From: JASLCR01 sp964407405
GTDB lineage: Bacteria > Patescibacteriota > Saccharimonadia > Saccharimonadales > Saccharimonadaceae
Direction: 5' to 3'
Assembly (NCBI GenBank): GCA_964407405.1
Contig: CAYOVH010000007.1
Location: 1 to 34,702 of the forward strand
DNA: 34,702 nucleotides
Shown here in pieces: positions 16,768-24,276 of this stretch (position 1 is its first letter; each line of letters opens with the position of its first letter). The notes under the pieces were generated by a model. It ran no database searches. It saw only the letters and a program-made list of their open reading frames with translations, and had not been told where the DNA came from. The position numbers were made by a program, and so were the translations under genes.

Positions 16768-18224
16768 TTTTCTTTCTTTCGTAGGGCCTGCAAAGCCTTG
16801 AGGGCATTAAGAAGGCCGGATTGGTTGTCACTTTTCGTCCGCAGGGCTTCGGCCACCGCCTCATCCATCGTGTCTTTGGCCAGCAGGCGGTAGACTTTGA
16901 CGGCGTGAGACTGCCCGGTGCGGATCAGCCGGGCATTGGATTGGATGACCATTTCGTTTGACCAAGGAAGGGTGTGCCAGACGGCCAGCTTGCCGCCTTT
17001 CTGGAGGCCGTCGATCCCGTGGGCCATCGACTGCGGTTGGCAGATCCACATGGGGATCTCCTTGCGTTGCCACGCCGGGATGCGCTTCTCATCGAACTTC
17101 TCGGCTTCCGGGAAGCAGGAAAGGATTCGCGCCATCTCATGCTTGTAGGCCGTGAACACGATCATCGGTTCGTCCTTGTGCTTCTCCCGGAGCTTGCGGA
17201 GAGCTTCCAGCTTGGCCGTGTGGATGACCTGCGGATCGCCGTTCTCGTCGTACACGATGCCGCCTGCGAGCTGGATGAGCTTCGTCGCCAAGGTGGCGGC
17301 ACTGAGGGCCACGACCTCGGATTGCTCCAGTTCGAGCAGCAGCTCCTTCTCCAAGGTGACGTACGCTTTGCGGGCCTCCGCGGGCAGGGCCACTTCCACG
17401 TCCGTGATGACGGGGGTCGGCACGTCGAGGTAATCATCGCCCAGCATCACGAGAGCGAGGTCACTGATCTTGGCATCAATCTTCTCCTTGGAACCGGCGT
17501 CGAGGTTCCACTTGTAACCCATGTAGTCGGGCGTGAAGAACCGGCGTTGGAATGCCGAGAAGACCGTTCCCAGGCGTTTGCCGCCGTCGAGCATGCGGAT
17601 CTGGTTGAAAAGGTCGCCGTAGTCGTTCGGCACCGGCGTGCCGGTGAGGCCCCACCGGACCTTGAACCGGTCCTGGAAGGCCCGCAGTGCTTTGAATCGC
17701 TTGCCGGCAGGATTCTTTGCCAGGCTCAGTTCGTCAATGATGAGCAGGTCCGCCGGGAGTTCCGGGAACGGTTTGAGATGCTTCTCGACGAACCCGGGAG
17801 TCTTGCCGCGTGCCCGGCCTGTCCCTTCGCAGGTGTCGCAGTTGATCTTGTCGTGCCGGTTGCCGTTGCACTCCGGGCACCGCTTCATCGGCTCACTGCT
17901 TGGAAGCATCTCGGAGTTGATCAGGTAGATGTCCGCGGACCCCCTCTCCCAAGCCCGGACGCCCGAAGTCGTCCGCAGGTTGGCCACTTTCATCCACTTG
18001 GAATGGTCCCACTTGCGCACCTCATTGGGCCACGTGATCGCGCAGACCCGCAGGGGGGCGACGATGAGGGCTGCCCGGCATTCGCCGTCCAAAATGCGTG
18101 TGGCGGCGCTGTGAAGCGCCACGGCCGTCTTGCCGAGTCCTGGCGAGCAGAACAAGGCGGCCTCGTTGTGGGTGTCGAGGTGACGGATCATTTCGGCCTG
18201 ATAGCTGAAGGGTTCAAACCTCAT
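16764..18224 (-). CDS. SNF2-family DEAD/DEAH-like helicase
   Basis: The start is ATG at 18224 (MRFEPFSYQAEMI), overlapping the VRR-NUC stop; upstream in-frame codons read as shadow. The 486-residue protein has a Q-motif-like start, Walker A CSPGLGKT (26-33), Walker B DELS (164-167), motif III LTGTP, and motifs V/VI with QPQSMAHGIDGLQKG and RLIRTGQ near the C-terminus. It is an SF2 ATPase that translocates on double-stranded DNA. Between motifs I and II sits a four-Cys insertion (C116, C119, C129, C132; CPEC...CDTCEGTG) resembling a DnaJ-type zinc finger. The usual phage pairing SNF2 / VRR-NUC / PolA is present, implying replication or recombination remodelling. Confidence 0.9.
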   Translation of the reverse strand: MRFEPFSYQAEMIRHLDTHNEAALFCSPGLGKTAVALHSAATRILDGECRAALIVAPLRVCAITWPNEVRKWDHSKWMKVANLRTTSGVRAWERGSADIYLINSEMLPSSEPMKRCPECNGNRHDKINCDTCEGTGRARGKTPGFVEKHLKPFPELPADLLIIDELSLAKNPAGKRFKALRAFQDRFKVRWGLTGTPVPNDYGDLFNQIRMLDGGKRLGTVFSAFQRRFFTPDYMGYKWNLDAGSKEKIDAKISDLALVMLGDDYLDVPTPVITDVEVALPAEARKAYVTLEKELLLELEQSEVVALSAATLATKLIQLAGGIVYDENGDPQVIHTAKLEALRKLREKHKDEPMIVFTAYKHEMARILSCFPEAEKFDEKRIPAWQRKEIPMWICQPQSMAHGIDGLQKGGKLAVWHTLPWSNEMVIQSNARLIRTGQSHAVKVYRLLAKDTMDEAVAEALRTKSDNQSGLLNALKALQALRKKEK

Positions 18225-18511
18225 TCCACGTTCAGAGGGTGAAACGCCGTCTTGAGGAAGCGAACCCCTTCGCTGATCGAATCTACGGACGACGCGTGGA
18301 AACCGAGGGAGTCCAACTTGGAGAGCCACTTTTTCTGCAACGCGGTCGGCCTCTTGCCTGTCGCCTTGATTTCAAGGAAGGCGGCGGTGCCCCCGCGCAG
18401 GAACATGCGGTCGGGCTTGCCGCGGTCGTTCGGCCCCGACAGCTTGATCGCCAGGATACCGTGCGCCGCGGCGAACTCGCAGATCGCCTTTTCGATGTCA
18501 CTTTCTTTCAT
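18221..18511 (-). CDS. VRR-NUC domain nuclease
   Basis: A 96-residue stand-alone VRR-NUC domain. It begins ESDIEKAICEFAAAHGI; GPNDRGKPDRMFL supplies the catalytic Asp, AAFLEIKATG gives the E-x-K pair, and RPTALQKKWLSKLDSLGF gives the conserved Gln helix. The family adopts the PD-(D/E)XK fold and cleaves structured DNA such as Holliday junctions. The order SNF2-VRR-NUC-PolA is a recurrent phage arrangement. It overlaps both neighbours by ATGA. Confidence 0.9.
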   Translation of the reverse strand: MKESDIEKAICEFAAAHGILAIKLSGPNDRGKPDRMFLRGGTAAFLEIKATGKRPTALQKKWLSKLDSLGFHASSVDSISEGVRFLKTAFHPLNVE

Positions 18512-18795
18512 GAGTTCAGCAGGGTTTCGATTCGTTTCTCCAAGGACTGCGTGTCCTTCTTGGAAATGTAGTAGACCAGCCGGTGCCGGACTCCGACCCG
18601 GTAAGCGAACCCTTCGTTGAGCACGAGAGTCAGCATTCGGATGGCGTCCTCCCGGGACGGCTGGTGCTCCCGCAGATAGGTGCTCAGGTAGTCGGAATTG
18701 GAGATGTGGGGCAGCAGGCGTTCCTTGTCGGACTGTGCCAGCACCACAGGTCGGTCGTTGGGGAACAGGTCTTTCGGTTTGAAATTTCGTTTCAT
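18508..18795 (-). CDS. Small basic hypothetical protein, 95 aa
   Basis: The start at 18795 overlaps the polymerase stop (TGATG); upstream codons lie inside polA. MKRNFKPKDLFPNDRPVV is followed by a helical body with YLSTYLREHQPSREDAIRMLTLVLNEG and a final RLVYYISKKDTQSLEKRIETLL. The fold is probably helix-rich. I do not recognise the family. Its place between PolA and VRR-NUC suggests a replication accessory or nuclease partner. Confidence 0.6.
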   Translation of the reverse strand: MKRNFKPKDLFPNDRPVVLAQSDKERLLPHISNSDYLSTYLREHQPSREDAIRMLTLVLNEGFAYRVGVRHRLVYYISKKDTQSLEKRIETLLNS

Positions 18796-20924
18796 CAGTC
18801 TTCTTTCAGGTAGAACGGGACGACGTTGCCATCCGCTTCGAGCGGAAAGTCTTCGGCCCAAGGTTGTTTCCGGCAGAACGCTTCAAGGAAGCCGTCCAGC
18901 GGTTTGTCCGCGGGGGCGAGCGCCTGGTCGTGGACGATCATGAAGATGTCGTAGCCCTCGGCCTCGGCTTGCCTGCATCCGTAATTGAGGAGATCCGCGC
19001 CGGTCGCCTGTACGACGTTTTCCAGCAAACGGCTCCCAAATGTGGCAATCCGGCCCCAATGGGCGGTGTTCTGGCGCTTGCCCCAAAACGAGAGTTCGTC
19101 AATCCAGTATCCGCCTTTCTCCCGCTTCCAAGGCTCTTCCTCCATCTCCTCCGGGTCGTACTTCTTGAAGACGGCCTTGACCTTCGGCCACGGGTAATAG
19201 AGCCGTCTGCCGGACGGCAGGCGCATGATCAGGTAGGGGATGTCTGCTGCCTTCGCGTAGGTGAAGGCTACCCGGTCATGGCAGGCCCGGTGAACGCTGC
19301 CGGGCTTGCGCAACGCCCGGCGTGCAGCTTCCTCAAGCGCTTTCCAAGCGTCCACAAGTTCCGGGTTCGCGTCACGGTAAATGCGGACGTATTCCTTGCA
19401 CTCCTTGAGGGACCTCTCGATCTTGTAGGGAGGGCGGGCCAGTGCCGTCTGGAGGCCCTTTCCGCCGACGCCGAAGCAGCAACCGAGGACAATCGGCTTG
19501 GCGATGGTGCGCTGGAGCTTCGTCACCTTGTCGTAGGACGTGTTGAAGGTCCTCGCCGCCATCAGCTTGTACTGGTCCTCTCCCCGCAGGATCGAGTCCA
19601 AGGTGTCCTTGGCCCCGACCAGCCATGGCGTGATCCGGGCCTCCACCCCGACGAAGTCCCCGTCGAGCATCTCCCGCCCATCCGGGAACTGGATGAAGTG
19701 CCGGGCGCAGGAAGCGACGACTTCCATCGGCGAACCCCACAGGGTTTCGAAGTCTTCGAGCGGGTCTCCCTCACAGATCATCCGGTAGGCCAGCCGGGAG
19801 TCCGGTATGGTGGCCTTCTTCATGTTCTGCGGTTGCACGATGGTGCCGGTATCCCGCCCGGTGCGGGCACCGTGCCATATCATCGTCCCGCGGACGTGGC
19901 CGTCGTCGCAGGCCGCGGCCTTCATCGAGTCGATCTTCTTGAGGGCTGCGAAAGACGTGAGCGCCTTGAGACGGAGAACCTCCACGCCGGTGCCGGTCAT
20001 ACTGGAGGTATCGGCCAGGGCAGTTTCGACGGTATCGGCTTGCAGGTTCTCACCGGTGTAGCCTTGAGATTGCAACCACGGGAGCAGGGCCTTGCCTTGC
20101 GAGGGCAGCAGGCCGCAGAGGTTTTTGAAACGGGTCTCCGCGGTGCGGTTGAACTGGCGGATGAGCTTCTGCGCCTTGTCCAGCGCGTCGAGATTCACCG
20201 GCACCCCGCGGTGATTCATCCGCAGGTCGAATTGGAAACTGGCAAGCTCGTCGCCGGCCAACTCGAACCGGGCGAGCTTCTGGTGAACCTGCTGCTCGGC
20301 AACCACGTCGTGACGGCAGTAGGCGATGAAGAGTTCGAAAGCCTCCCGCAGCGTGAGATCCTGTCCGTCCACCCGGACCAGCCAATCCCACAGGATGGGA
20401 GCGTCCTGCAACGGTGTGGCGGTCTTGCGGGGTTTCTCCTTGAGGCCCTTCGGCGGCTTCAAGGTCACTTCCTTGTTCTGGTCCGAGAAAATCCTGATTA
20501 GGGTCTTGCCGACGGCGTCCTTCTGCTGCTCGACCTTGAGCACTTCGGCCAGAGACCCGAGGCTGGGAGGCAGGGCGGCCCTGCGGGCCATCGCCGCGGT
20601 GCAACGCCATTGTTCAAGCGAGGGGTGGTCTCCGATTCCAACGTCTTCGGCGAGCCGGTAATGGGTGACCGCCACTTCGAAAGGGGCGTTGTGGGCGTAG
20701 ATCAAATGGCCTTCCCGAATCGCAACGCCGAGCATGAACTTCGCCTGCACGGACTCCAAAACGGTTGGCTGGTCAAAACGCCAGACCATCGGCGGGCGGT
20801 CGTCCTGCGCGATGGCGAACATGAGAATCCGCGTGCCGGGGTCGTTGGCATAGCGGTAGCCTCCGACTTTCTTGATGTCGGCGGGGCTGGTCGTTTCGTA
20901 ATCGAGGTGGAAGATGGGGGGCAT
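18795..20924 (-). CDS. polA: Family A DNA polymerase with 3'-5' exonuclease
   Basis: This 709-residue phage replicative polymerase has an exonuclease domain with ExoI LDYETT (D8/E10), ExoII HNAPFE (about 79-84) and ExoIII YCRHDVV, all intact. The polymerase domain shows motif A MLDGDFVGVEAR, motif B KLQRTIAKPIVLGCCFGVGGKG in two halves, and motif C IVHDQ (665-667). The last is canonically HDE: the second metal-site carboxylate neighbour is Gln here. There is no 5'-3' exonuclease domain. A hairpin lies just upstream (20938-20969), separating it from the ssDNA-binding gene, so its expression may be tuned. No Shine-Dalgarno sequence precedes the ATG. Confidence 0.95.
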   Translation of the reverse strand: MPPIFHLDYETTSPADIKKVGGYRYANDPGTRILMFAIAQDDRPPMVWRFDQPTVLESVQAKFMLGVAIREGHLIYAHNAPFEVAVTHYRLAEDVGIGDHPSLEQWRCTAAMARRAALPPSLGSLAEVLKVEQQKDAVGKTLIRIFSDQNKEVTLKPPKGLKEKPRKTATPLQDAPILWDWLVRVDGQDLTLREAFELFIAYCRHDVVAEQQVHQKLARFELAGDELASFQFDLRMNHRGVPVNLDALDKAQKLIRQFNRTAETRFKNLCGLLPSQGKALLPWLQSQGYTGENLQADTVETALADTSSMTGTGVEVLRLKALTSFAALKKIDSMKAAACDDGHVRGTMIWHGARTGRDTGTIVQPQNMKKATIPDSRLAYRMICEGDPLEDFETLWGSPMEVVASCARHFIQFPDGREMLDGDFVGVEARITPWLVGAKDTLDSILRGEDQYKLMAARTFNTSYDKVTKLQRTIAKPIVLGCCFGVGGKGLQTALARPPYKIERSLKECKEYVRIYRDANPELVDAWKALEEAARRALRKPGSVHRACHDRVAFTYAKAADIPYLIMRLPSGRRLYYPWPKVKAVFKKYDPEEMEEEPWKREKGGYWIDELSFWGKRQNTAHWGRIATFGSRLLENVVQATGADLLNYGCRQAEAEGYDIFMIVHDQALAPADKPLDGFLEAFCRKQPWAEDFPLEADGNVVPFYLKED

Positions 20925-20937
20925 TCCAAAGAAGAAT

Positions 20938-20969
20938 CCGGTTGCGGCCCTCGTAAGGACCGCAACCGG
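20938..20969. terminator. Stem-loop between ssDNA-binding gene and polA
   Basis: CCGGTTGCGG-C-CCT, loop CGTA, AGG-A-CCGCAACCGG gives a 13-pair stem with one mismatch. On the minus strand it begins 9 bases after the DUF2815 stop and is followed by a T-rich ATTCTTCTTT. I infer an intrinsic terminator or attenuator limiting read-through into polA. Confidence 0.6.
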
Positions 20970-20977
20970 AGGTTGGT

Positions 20978-21502
20978 TCAGTCGAGACCGTCCTCGTCAG
21001 TTTCCCCGAGGTCGGGGAGCGACTCGTCAAGATCGACCGGTGGCGGGCCGAACCGTTCGCCCTGCTTGACGAACTGGACGACCTCCAGCGAGGCGTTGAT
21101 GCGCTTGCCGAACTTGTTGTCCTGCGCCCACAGGCGCACGACCATGTTGACGTAGTCGCCGGAGGCCGGCTTGTCGTCGTCGATGGTCAGGGGCGTCTTG
21201 TCCCGGTCCACGACCTGCGGACGCTTGGCGTTGGCGGCCGAGAGGAACATGTGGCCCTCGTAGCCGTCATAGTCCTTCTCGTCGCCGTCGCGGAGGCAGA
21301 GCTTGTCCGCGGGCAGTTTCTTGCCCTTGAACTTCTCCTGGATCAGTTGGTCGATCCCGTCCTTGATCTTCTTGATCTGCTTCGCGTCCCTCTCCTTGTG
21401 GAGAAGGGCGTTGGCGGAGAACCGCGGGTCGCCATCATTGACGGATTGAGCCTTGAAGATGTGGAGGAAAGACCCCCGCACGTTGAGTAGTGTAATTTGC
21501 AT
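20978..21502 (-). CDS. DUF2815 single-stranded DNA-binding protein
   Basis: This 174-residue protein has the DUF2815 signature: MQITLLNVRGSFLHIFKAQ at the start, RFSANALLHKERD, LCLRDGDEKDYDGYEGHMFLSA, RPQVVDRDK and GDYVNMVVRLWAQDN. It ends with a highly acidic tail (LDESLPDLGETDEDGLD), as in many SSBs, where it recruits partners. The family is annotated as phage ssDNA-binding protein and typically pairs with DUF2800 and PolA, both present here. The A-rich leader CTGAAACCGAAATACGAAA runs right up to the ATG, without a Shine-Dalgarno sequence. Confidence 0.85.
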   Translation of the reverse strand: MQITLLNVRGSFLHIFKAQSVNDGDPRFSANALLHKERDAKQIKKIKDGIDQLIQEKFKGKKLPADKLCLRDGDEKDYDGYEGHMFLSAANAKRPQVVDRDKTPLTIDDDKPASGDYVNMVVRLWAQDNKFGKRINASLEVVQFVKQGERFGPPPVDLDESLPDLGETDEDGLD

Positions 21503-21562
21503 TTTCGTATTTCGGTTTCAGGTGTTGGCATTATCAGGCTGCCTTTGTCCCCTTGGACGCCA

Positions 21563-21751
21563 TCAGTAGGTGAGATTTGCGCGGACGTGCTTCTTGGCCA
21601 GTCTTGCCGGGTTGAGCCTCCGGTGCTGGGTTTGCCCGTGGACGTTGCGCAGATTGCGCTTCTCCCAAGCAATGGTTGCGATCTCTTCGCGGTTTTCAGC
21701 GAGGAAACGGGCGGTGGCCAGAGCCAGGTCTTTGGATTTTCGTGCGTTCAT
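21563..21751 (-). CDS. Small basic hypothetical protein, 62 aa
   Basis: MNARKSKDLALATARFLAENREEIATIAWEKRN... is a basic, mainly helical small protein with an Arg/Lys/His-rich C-terminus (HGQTQHRRLNPARLAKKHVRANL) that suggests nucleic-acid binding. The start codon overlaps the stop of the upstream lipoprotein (ATGA), which supports both genes. No family is recognised. Confidence 0.5.
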   Translation of the reverse strand: MNARKSKDLALATARFLAENREEIATIAWEKRNLRNVHGQTQHRRLNPARLAKKHVRANLTY

Positions 21752-21906
21752 GATGCTGCTTTAACGATAGCCGCGATTCCCAGAAGAAATAGCGGGACGG
21801 AGAGAGTCTCCGCTGCCTGGGCAACGGGGTGGAGAGTGCTCAAGTCAGCTGCGCTGGTGCTGCAACTGGTGAGGATTGAAGCTGGGAGTAGGTAATACCA
21901 TTTCAT
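21748..21906 (-). CDS. Small lipoprotein, 52 aa
   Basis: The short frame starts at ATG 21906 and ends in an ATGA overlap with the next gene. MKWYYLLPASILTSC is a minimal signal peptide ending in a lipobox (LTSC, Cys15), followed by STSAADLSTLHPVAQAAETL and a C-terminal hydrophobic stretch (VPLFLLGIAAIV, about residues 37-48). If processed, the product is a roughly 38-residue lipid-anchored peptide with a possible second membrane contact. Phages encode such lipoproteins as superinfection-exclusion factors or outer-membrane spanins. Being in the replication block and not by lysis genes slightly favours exclusion. The call rests on motif and overlap only. Confidence 0.55.
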   Translation of the reverse strand: MKWYYLLPASILTSCSTSAADLSTLHPVAQAAETLSVPLFLLGIAAIVKAAS

Positions 21907-21918
21907 AAGACAGAGAGT

Positions 21919-21981
21919 TTAAAGGATTCCCCATTGAGCGGCCATAGCATCTGCGATCCAGGAGTAGGTTTTGGCTTTCAA
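21919..21981 (-). CDS. Possible 20-residue minigene
   Basis: A TTG overlapping the stop of the upstream gene (TTGA) opens MKAKTYSWIADAMAAQWGIL and stops 12 bases before the lipoprotein ATG. The overlap and amphipathic composition hint at a translated leader or coupling peptide. It may equally be chance. Confidence 0.25.
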   Translation of the reverse strand: MKAKTYSWIADAMAAQWGIL

Positions 21982-22879
21982 GACCCCACCTCCTCGAACT
22001 CACCTTTGTCGTTCACCCGATACCAAGTGTCGGACTTGATTCCGTTTTCGCCGGGGTAGGCGACCGCGATCCGCCGTCGGCTGCCGTCATACCAAGCGGC
22101 CACGAGCGGACCGTGGTGAGCACGAACCTTGGAGTTGTAGCCGAGCGCACAAGCGACGGCGTCATACCCGGTGCTCGAAGCGTGGGCGGCATACCCGGTG
22201 CTCGAAGCGTGGGCGTCATACCCGGTGCTCGAAGCGTGGGCGTAATCCCCGGTGCTCGAAGCGTGGGCGNNNNNNNNNNNNNNNNNNNNNNNNNNNNNNN
22301 NNNNNNNNNNNNNNNNNNNNNNNNNNNNNNNNNNNNNNNNNNNNNNNNNNNNNNNNNNNNNNNNNNNNNGAAATTCCCGGTGCTCGAAGCGTGGGCGTAA
22401 TCCCCGGTGCTCGAAGCGTGGGCGTAATCCCCGGTGCTCGAAGCGTGGGCGTAATCCCCGGTGCTCGAAGCGTGGGCGTACTTCCCGGTGCTCGAAGCGT
22501 CTTCCGCTTCTGCTTCATCCCTGCCCCATTTTGCTCCCTTGAGAAGAGCAAGCGCTCCGGCAGATTTCCCCACATAGATGACATTGCCGCGCGGGAATTT
22601 TACCTTGTCGTCGTTTAGATTGACGATTTCGGATTCGAGCACTTCAACGACCATCCACTTTGCGAACGCATCCTTGGACAGCAGACTATAATCGCCGCAG
22701 CCCCAAAGAAGACCGTGAAGTCCATTCCCGCATTCCTTGGTGGGTTTCCATTCAGGGCACTCCACCGGCCCTGACTCGGGCCACTGGAAACCTCCGTGCG
22801 CTTTGAGGTCTGCGTTGCAGGTCCGGAGGACGAGGACTTTTTTGGGCGAGGCTTCCGCTTCAGCTTGTTTTTCTTTCAT
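21978..22879 (-). CDS. DUF7666-like protein with ASSTG nonapeptide repeats
   Basis: The N-terminal 115 residues (VLVLRTCNADLKAHGGFQWPESG..., ECGNGLHGLLWGCGD, KFPRGNVIYVG) match what I know as DUF7666. They are followed by YAHASSTGD-type nonapeptides, nine ASSTG copies visible, and a closing domain AWYDGSRRRIAVAYPGENG...TWYRVNDKGEF. The repeat array holds the 100-N gap. The frame after the gap is out of register with the frame before, so the true stop is the TGA at 21978-21980, reached only if the missing length is 2 modulo 3. I infer a beta-solenoid of unknown ligand. The A-rich leader is shared with the DUF2815 gene. Confidence 0.75.
22161..22501. repeat. 27-bp tandem repeat array (interrupted by gap)
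   Basis: Near-identical 27-bp units (plus-strand core CCGGTGCTCGAAGCGTGGGC) run from 22161 to 22269 and 22370 to 22501, four copies on the left and five on the right, all in frame with the minus-strand protein. The sequence differences fall mostly at the codons flanking TG. The high identity explains the assembly break. Confidence 0.95.
22270..22369. other. Assembly gap (100 N)
   Basis: Exactly 100 undefined bases inside the 27-bp repeat array, so the number is a placeholder. Phase of the flanking codons requires a true length of 27k minus 1 if whole repeat units are missing (for example 80 or 107). Confidence 0.95.
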
Positions 22880-22905
22880 CGTGTTTTCGTGTTTTCGTGT
22901 TTCGG
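22880..22905 (-). promoter_or_regulatory. A-rich leader repeat before the DUF7666-like gene
   Basis: Read on the minus strand, CTGAAACCGAAACACGAAAA is followed by a further ACACGAAAACACG before the ATG. The leader of the DUF2815 gene at 21503-21522 carries the same CTGAAACCGAAA-Y-ACGAAAA block. An unstructured A-rich leader could replace a Shine-Dalgarno sequence or carry a regulator site. Confidence 0.45.
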
Positions 22906-22907
22906 TT

Positions 22908-24170
22908 TCAGGGATTGTCGAGATCCGGCAGCACGTCCACCGCGGCGGTGATCGCCGGGCGTTTGTCGGACTCCAAGGCGAGGACCGGTTGGCCGTCCGA
23001 CCGGGTGACGAGGCCGGTGAAGAGGTTCTTGAACCGGGAGGACTGCTTGTCGAGGTCGAGGATCTTCTCCGCTTGGGTCGGACTGATCAGCTTGAAGTTG
23101 TAGCGTTCCCCCTGCTTGAGTTTTCCCGCCAGCAGCTTGTCTGCGGCCTCCTCATCGGCCCAGGCACGGTTGCCCTGTCGCCCCTCGACCAGCTTCGTGC
23201 CGGGCACCGGGTCGCCTGACTCGGCTCGCTCCTTGAGATACCCGGCAATGTCGTCAAGCCAAGAGGAGATGGCCTTGCTGCGAGCGTAGAGGGCCACGAG
23301 GGTCTCGTCGTCCAGCACGGCGGTCGCATCGACCCCAGAGGCGGCTTCCGCAAATGCCTTGTCCATCCGTTCCTGCGCCGGGAGCTTCTTGTCGTCCTTG
23401 CCCAAGTCCGGCAGACTGGCGAGGAAGTCGATTCCGTCGGCTCCCAAGGGCTCAACGAGAGCCGCGGCCCGGTGAGAGCAGAACGCCTTGCACGGGCACC
23501 AGCGGCAACCGTCTTCGGAAGGTTCGAATTTGAGGCCCCGGTTTTCCTGGATCTGGACGGCGGCATACTCGATGTCCCGGCAGTAGGTTTCAAGGTCATG
23601 CAGGGTGAGAATCCATGTCCTCACCGGGTCCTCGGCGTGGTGCCTCGGTTGGACGATGCCGAGGTCCACGACCGTGTCCGGGGGGAAGTCGAACAGCCCG
23701 TCCGCCTGCAAGCTGCGGATGAAGGAAAGAGCGTAGATGGCAAGCTGGGAGTTCTCCTCCGCTTCAACCAGCACCCCGGCCCCATACTTGAGATCCCGAA
23801 TGATCACCTCACCCTCGCGAACGATGGCGAAGTCCGCGGTGCCGGTGTCCTCCGGCGAGTAGAACAAGGGCACCTTCGATTCGATGTAAACATCATCGCC
23901 GGGCTGAGTCATCCCTCGGCAATGGTCCACGTAGAACCGGACGTGGGGGAGGAAGTCCGTCGGAATCTCCGAATGATCAATCATGCCTTCAAGCAGCTCC
24001 GCGGCATAGTCGTGGGCCTTGGTTCCTTCCTCAGCATAGACGGAGGAACGATCCTCCGGCAGCCGGGTGGCGTTCTCTTCGATGTACTTGATCGAGGCGG
24101 TGCAGGTCGTCCATCGTTTCGAGGACGAAGGCGAAAGGCGGGCGTGGGTATTATGCGATCCTGAAGACAT
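22908..24170 (-). CDS. DUF2800 Cas4/RecB-like nuclease
   Basis: The start is placed at ATG 24170, giving MSSGSHNTHARLSPSSSKRW, the usual DUF2800 opening; longer in-frame starts would overlap the preceding gene. The 420-residue protein has SSVYAEEGTKAHDYA, the nuclease core DTGTADFAI (110-114), IIRDLKYGAG (126-130) and NSQLAIYAL (142-148), characteristic of PD-(D/E)XK RecB/Cas4 nucleases. C23 and the cluster CRWCPCKAFC (C222-C231) could ligate an iron-sulfur cluster as in Cas4 and AddB. The C-terminal region is helical. Together with the DUF2815 ssDNA-binding protein it likely processes DNA ends in recombination-linked replication. Confidence 0.85.
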   Translation of the reverse strand: MSSGSHNTHARLSPSSSKRWTTCTASIKYIEENATRLPEDRSSVYAEEGTKAHDYAAELLEGMIDHSEIPTDFLPHVRFYVDHCRGMTQPGDDVYIESKVPLFYSPEDTGTADFAIVREGEVIIRDLKYGAGVLVEAEENSQLAIYALSFIRSLQADGLFDFPPDTVVDLGIVQPRHHAEDPVRTWILTLHDLETYCRDIEYAAVQIQENRGLKFEPSEDGCRWCPCKAFCSHRAAALVEPLGADGIDFLASLPDLGKDDKKLPAQERMDKAFAEAASGVDATAVLDDETLVALYARSKAISSWLDDIAGYLKERAESGDPVPGTKLVEGRQGNRAWADEEAADKLLAGKLKQGERYNFKLISPTQAEKILDLDKQSSRFKNLFTGLVTRSDGQPVLALESDKRPAITAAVDVLPDLDNP

Positions 24171-24214
24171 GGTGGGGAGAATGTTGACGGTGAAATTTCC
24201 GGGCAGACCGGGGA

Positions 24215-24250
24215 CGGGCGGGAACTCCGCTTGGCGGATATTCCCGCCCG
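24215..24250. other. Very stable intergenic stem-loop upstream of DUF2800 gene
   Basis: CGGGCGGGAA pairs with TTCCCGCCCG (10 bp), enclosing TCCGC-TTG-GCGGA (5 bp) with a 1/2-base internal loop. It sits in a 106-bp gap between the gene at 24277-24696 and the DUF2800 start. There is no U-tract on the minus strand. Attenuator, RNA-processing site or replication hairpin are possibilities. Confidence 0.6.
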
Positions 24251-24276
24251 AATCCCGGAACTCGACTGTCCCGGAT

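Noticed and set aside
18864..20501. 545-codon plus-strand frame
   Set aside because: Antisense of polA, which carries all catalytic motifs.
22161..22501. Regular 27-bp repeats as a CRISPR array
   Set aside because: There are no unique spacers, the units are contiguous and in frame, and they encode a nonapeptide repeat; no cas genes.
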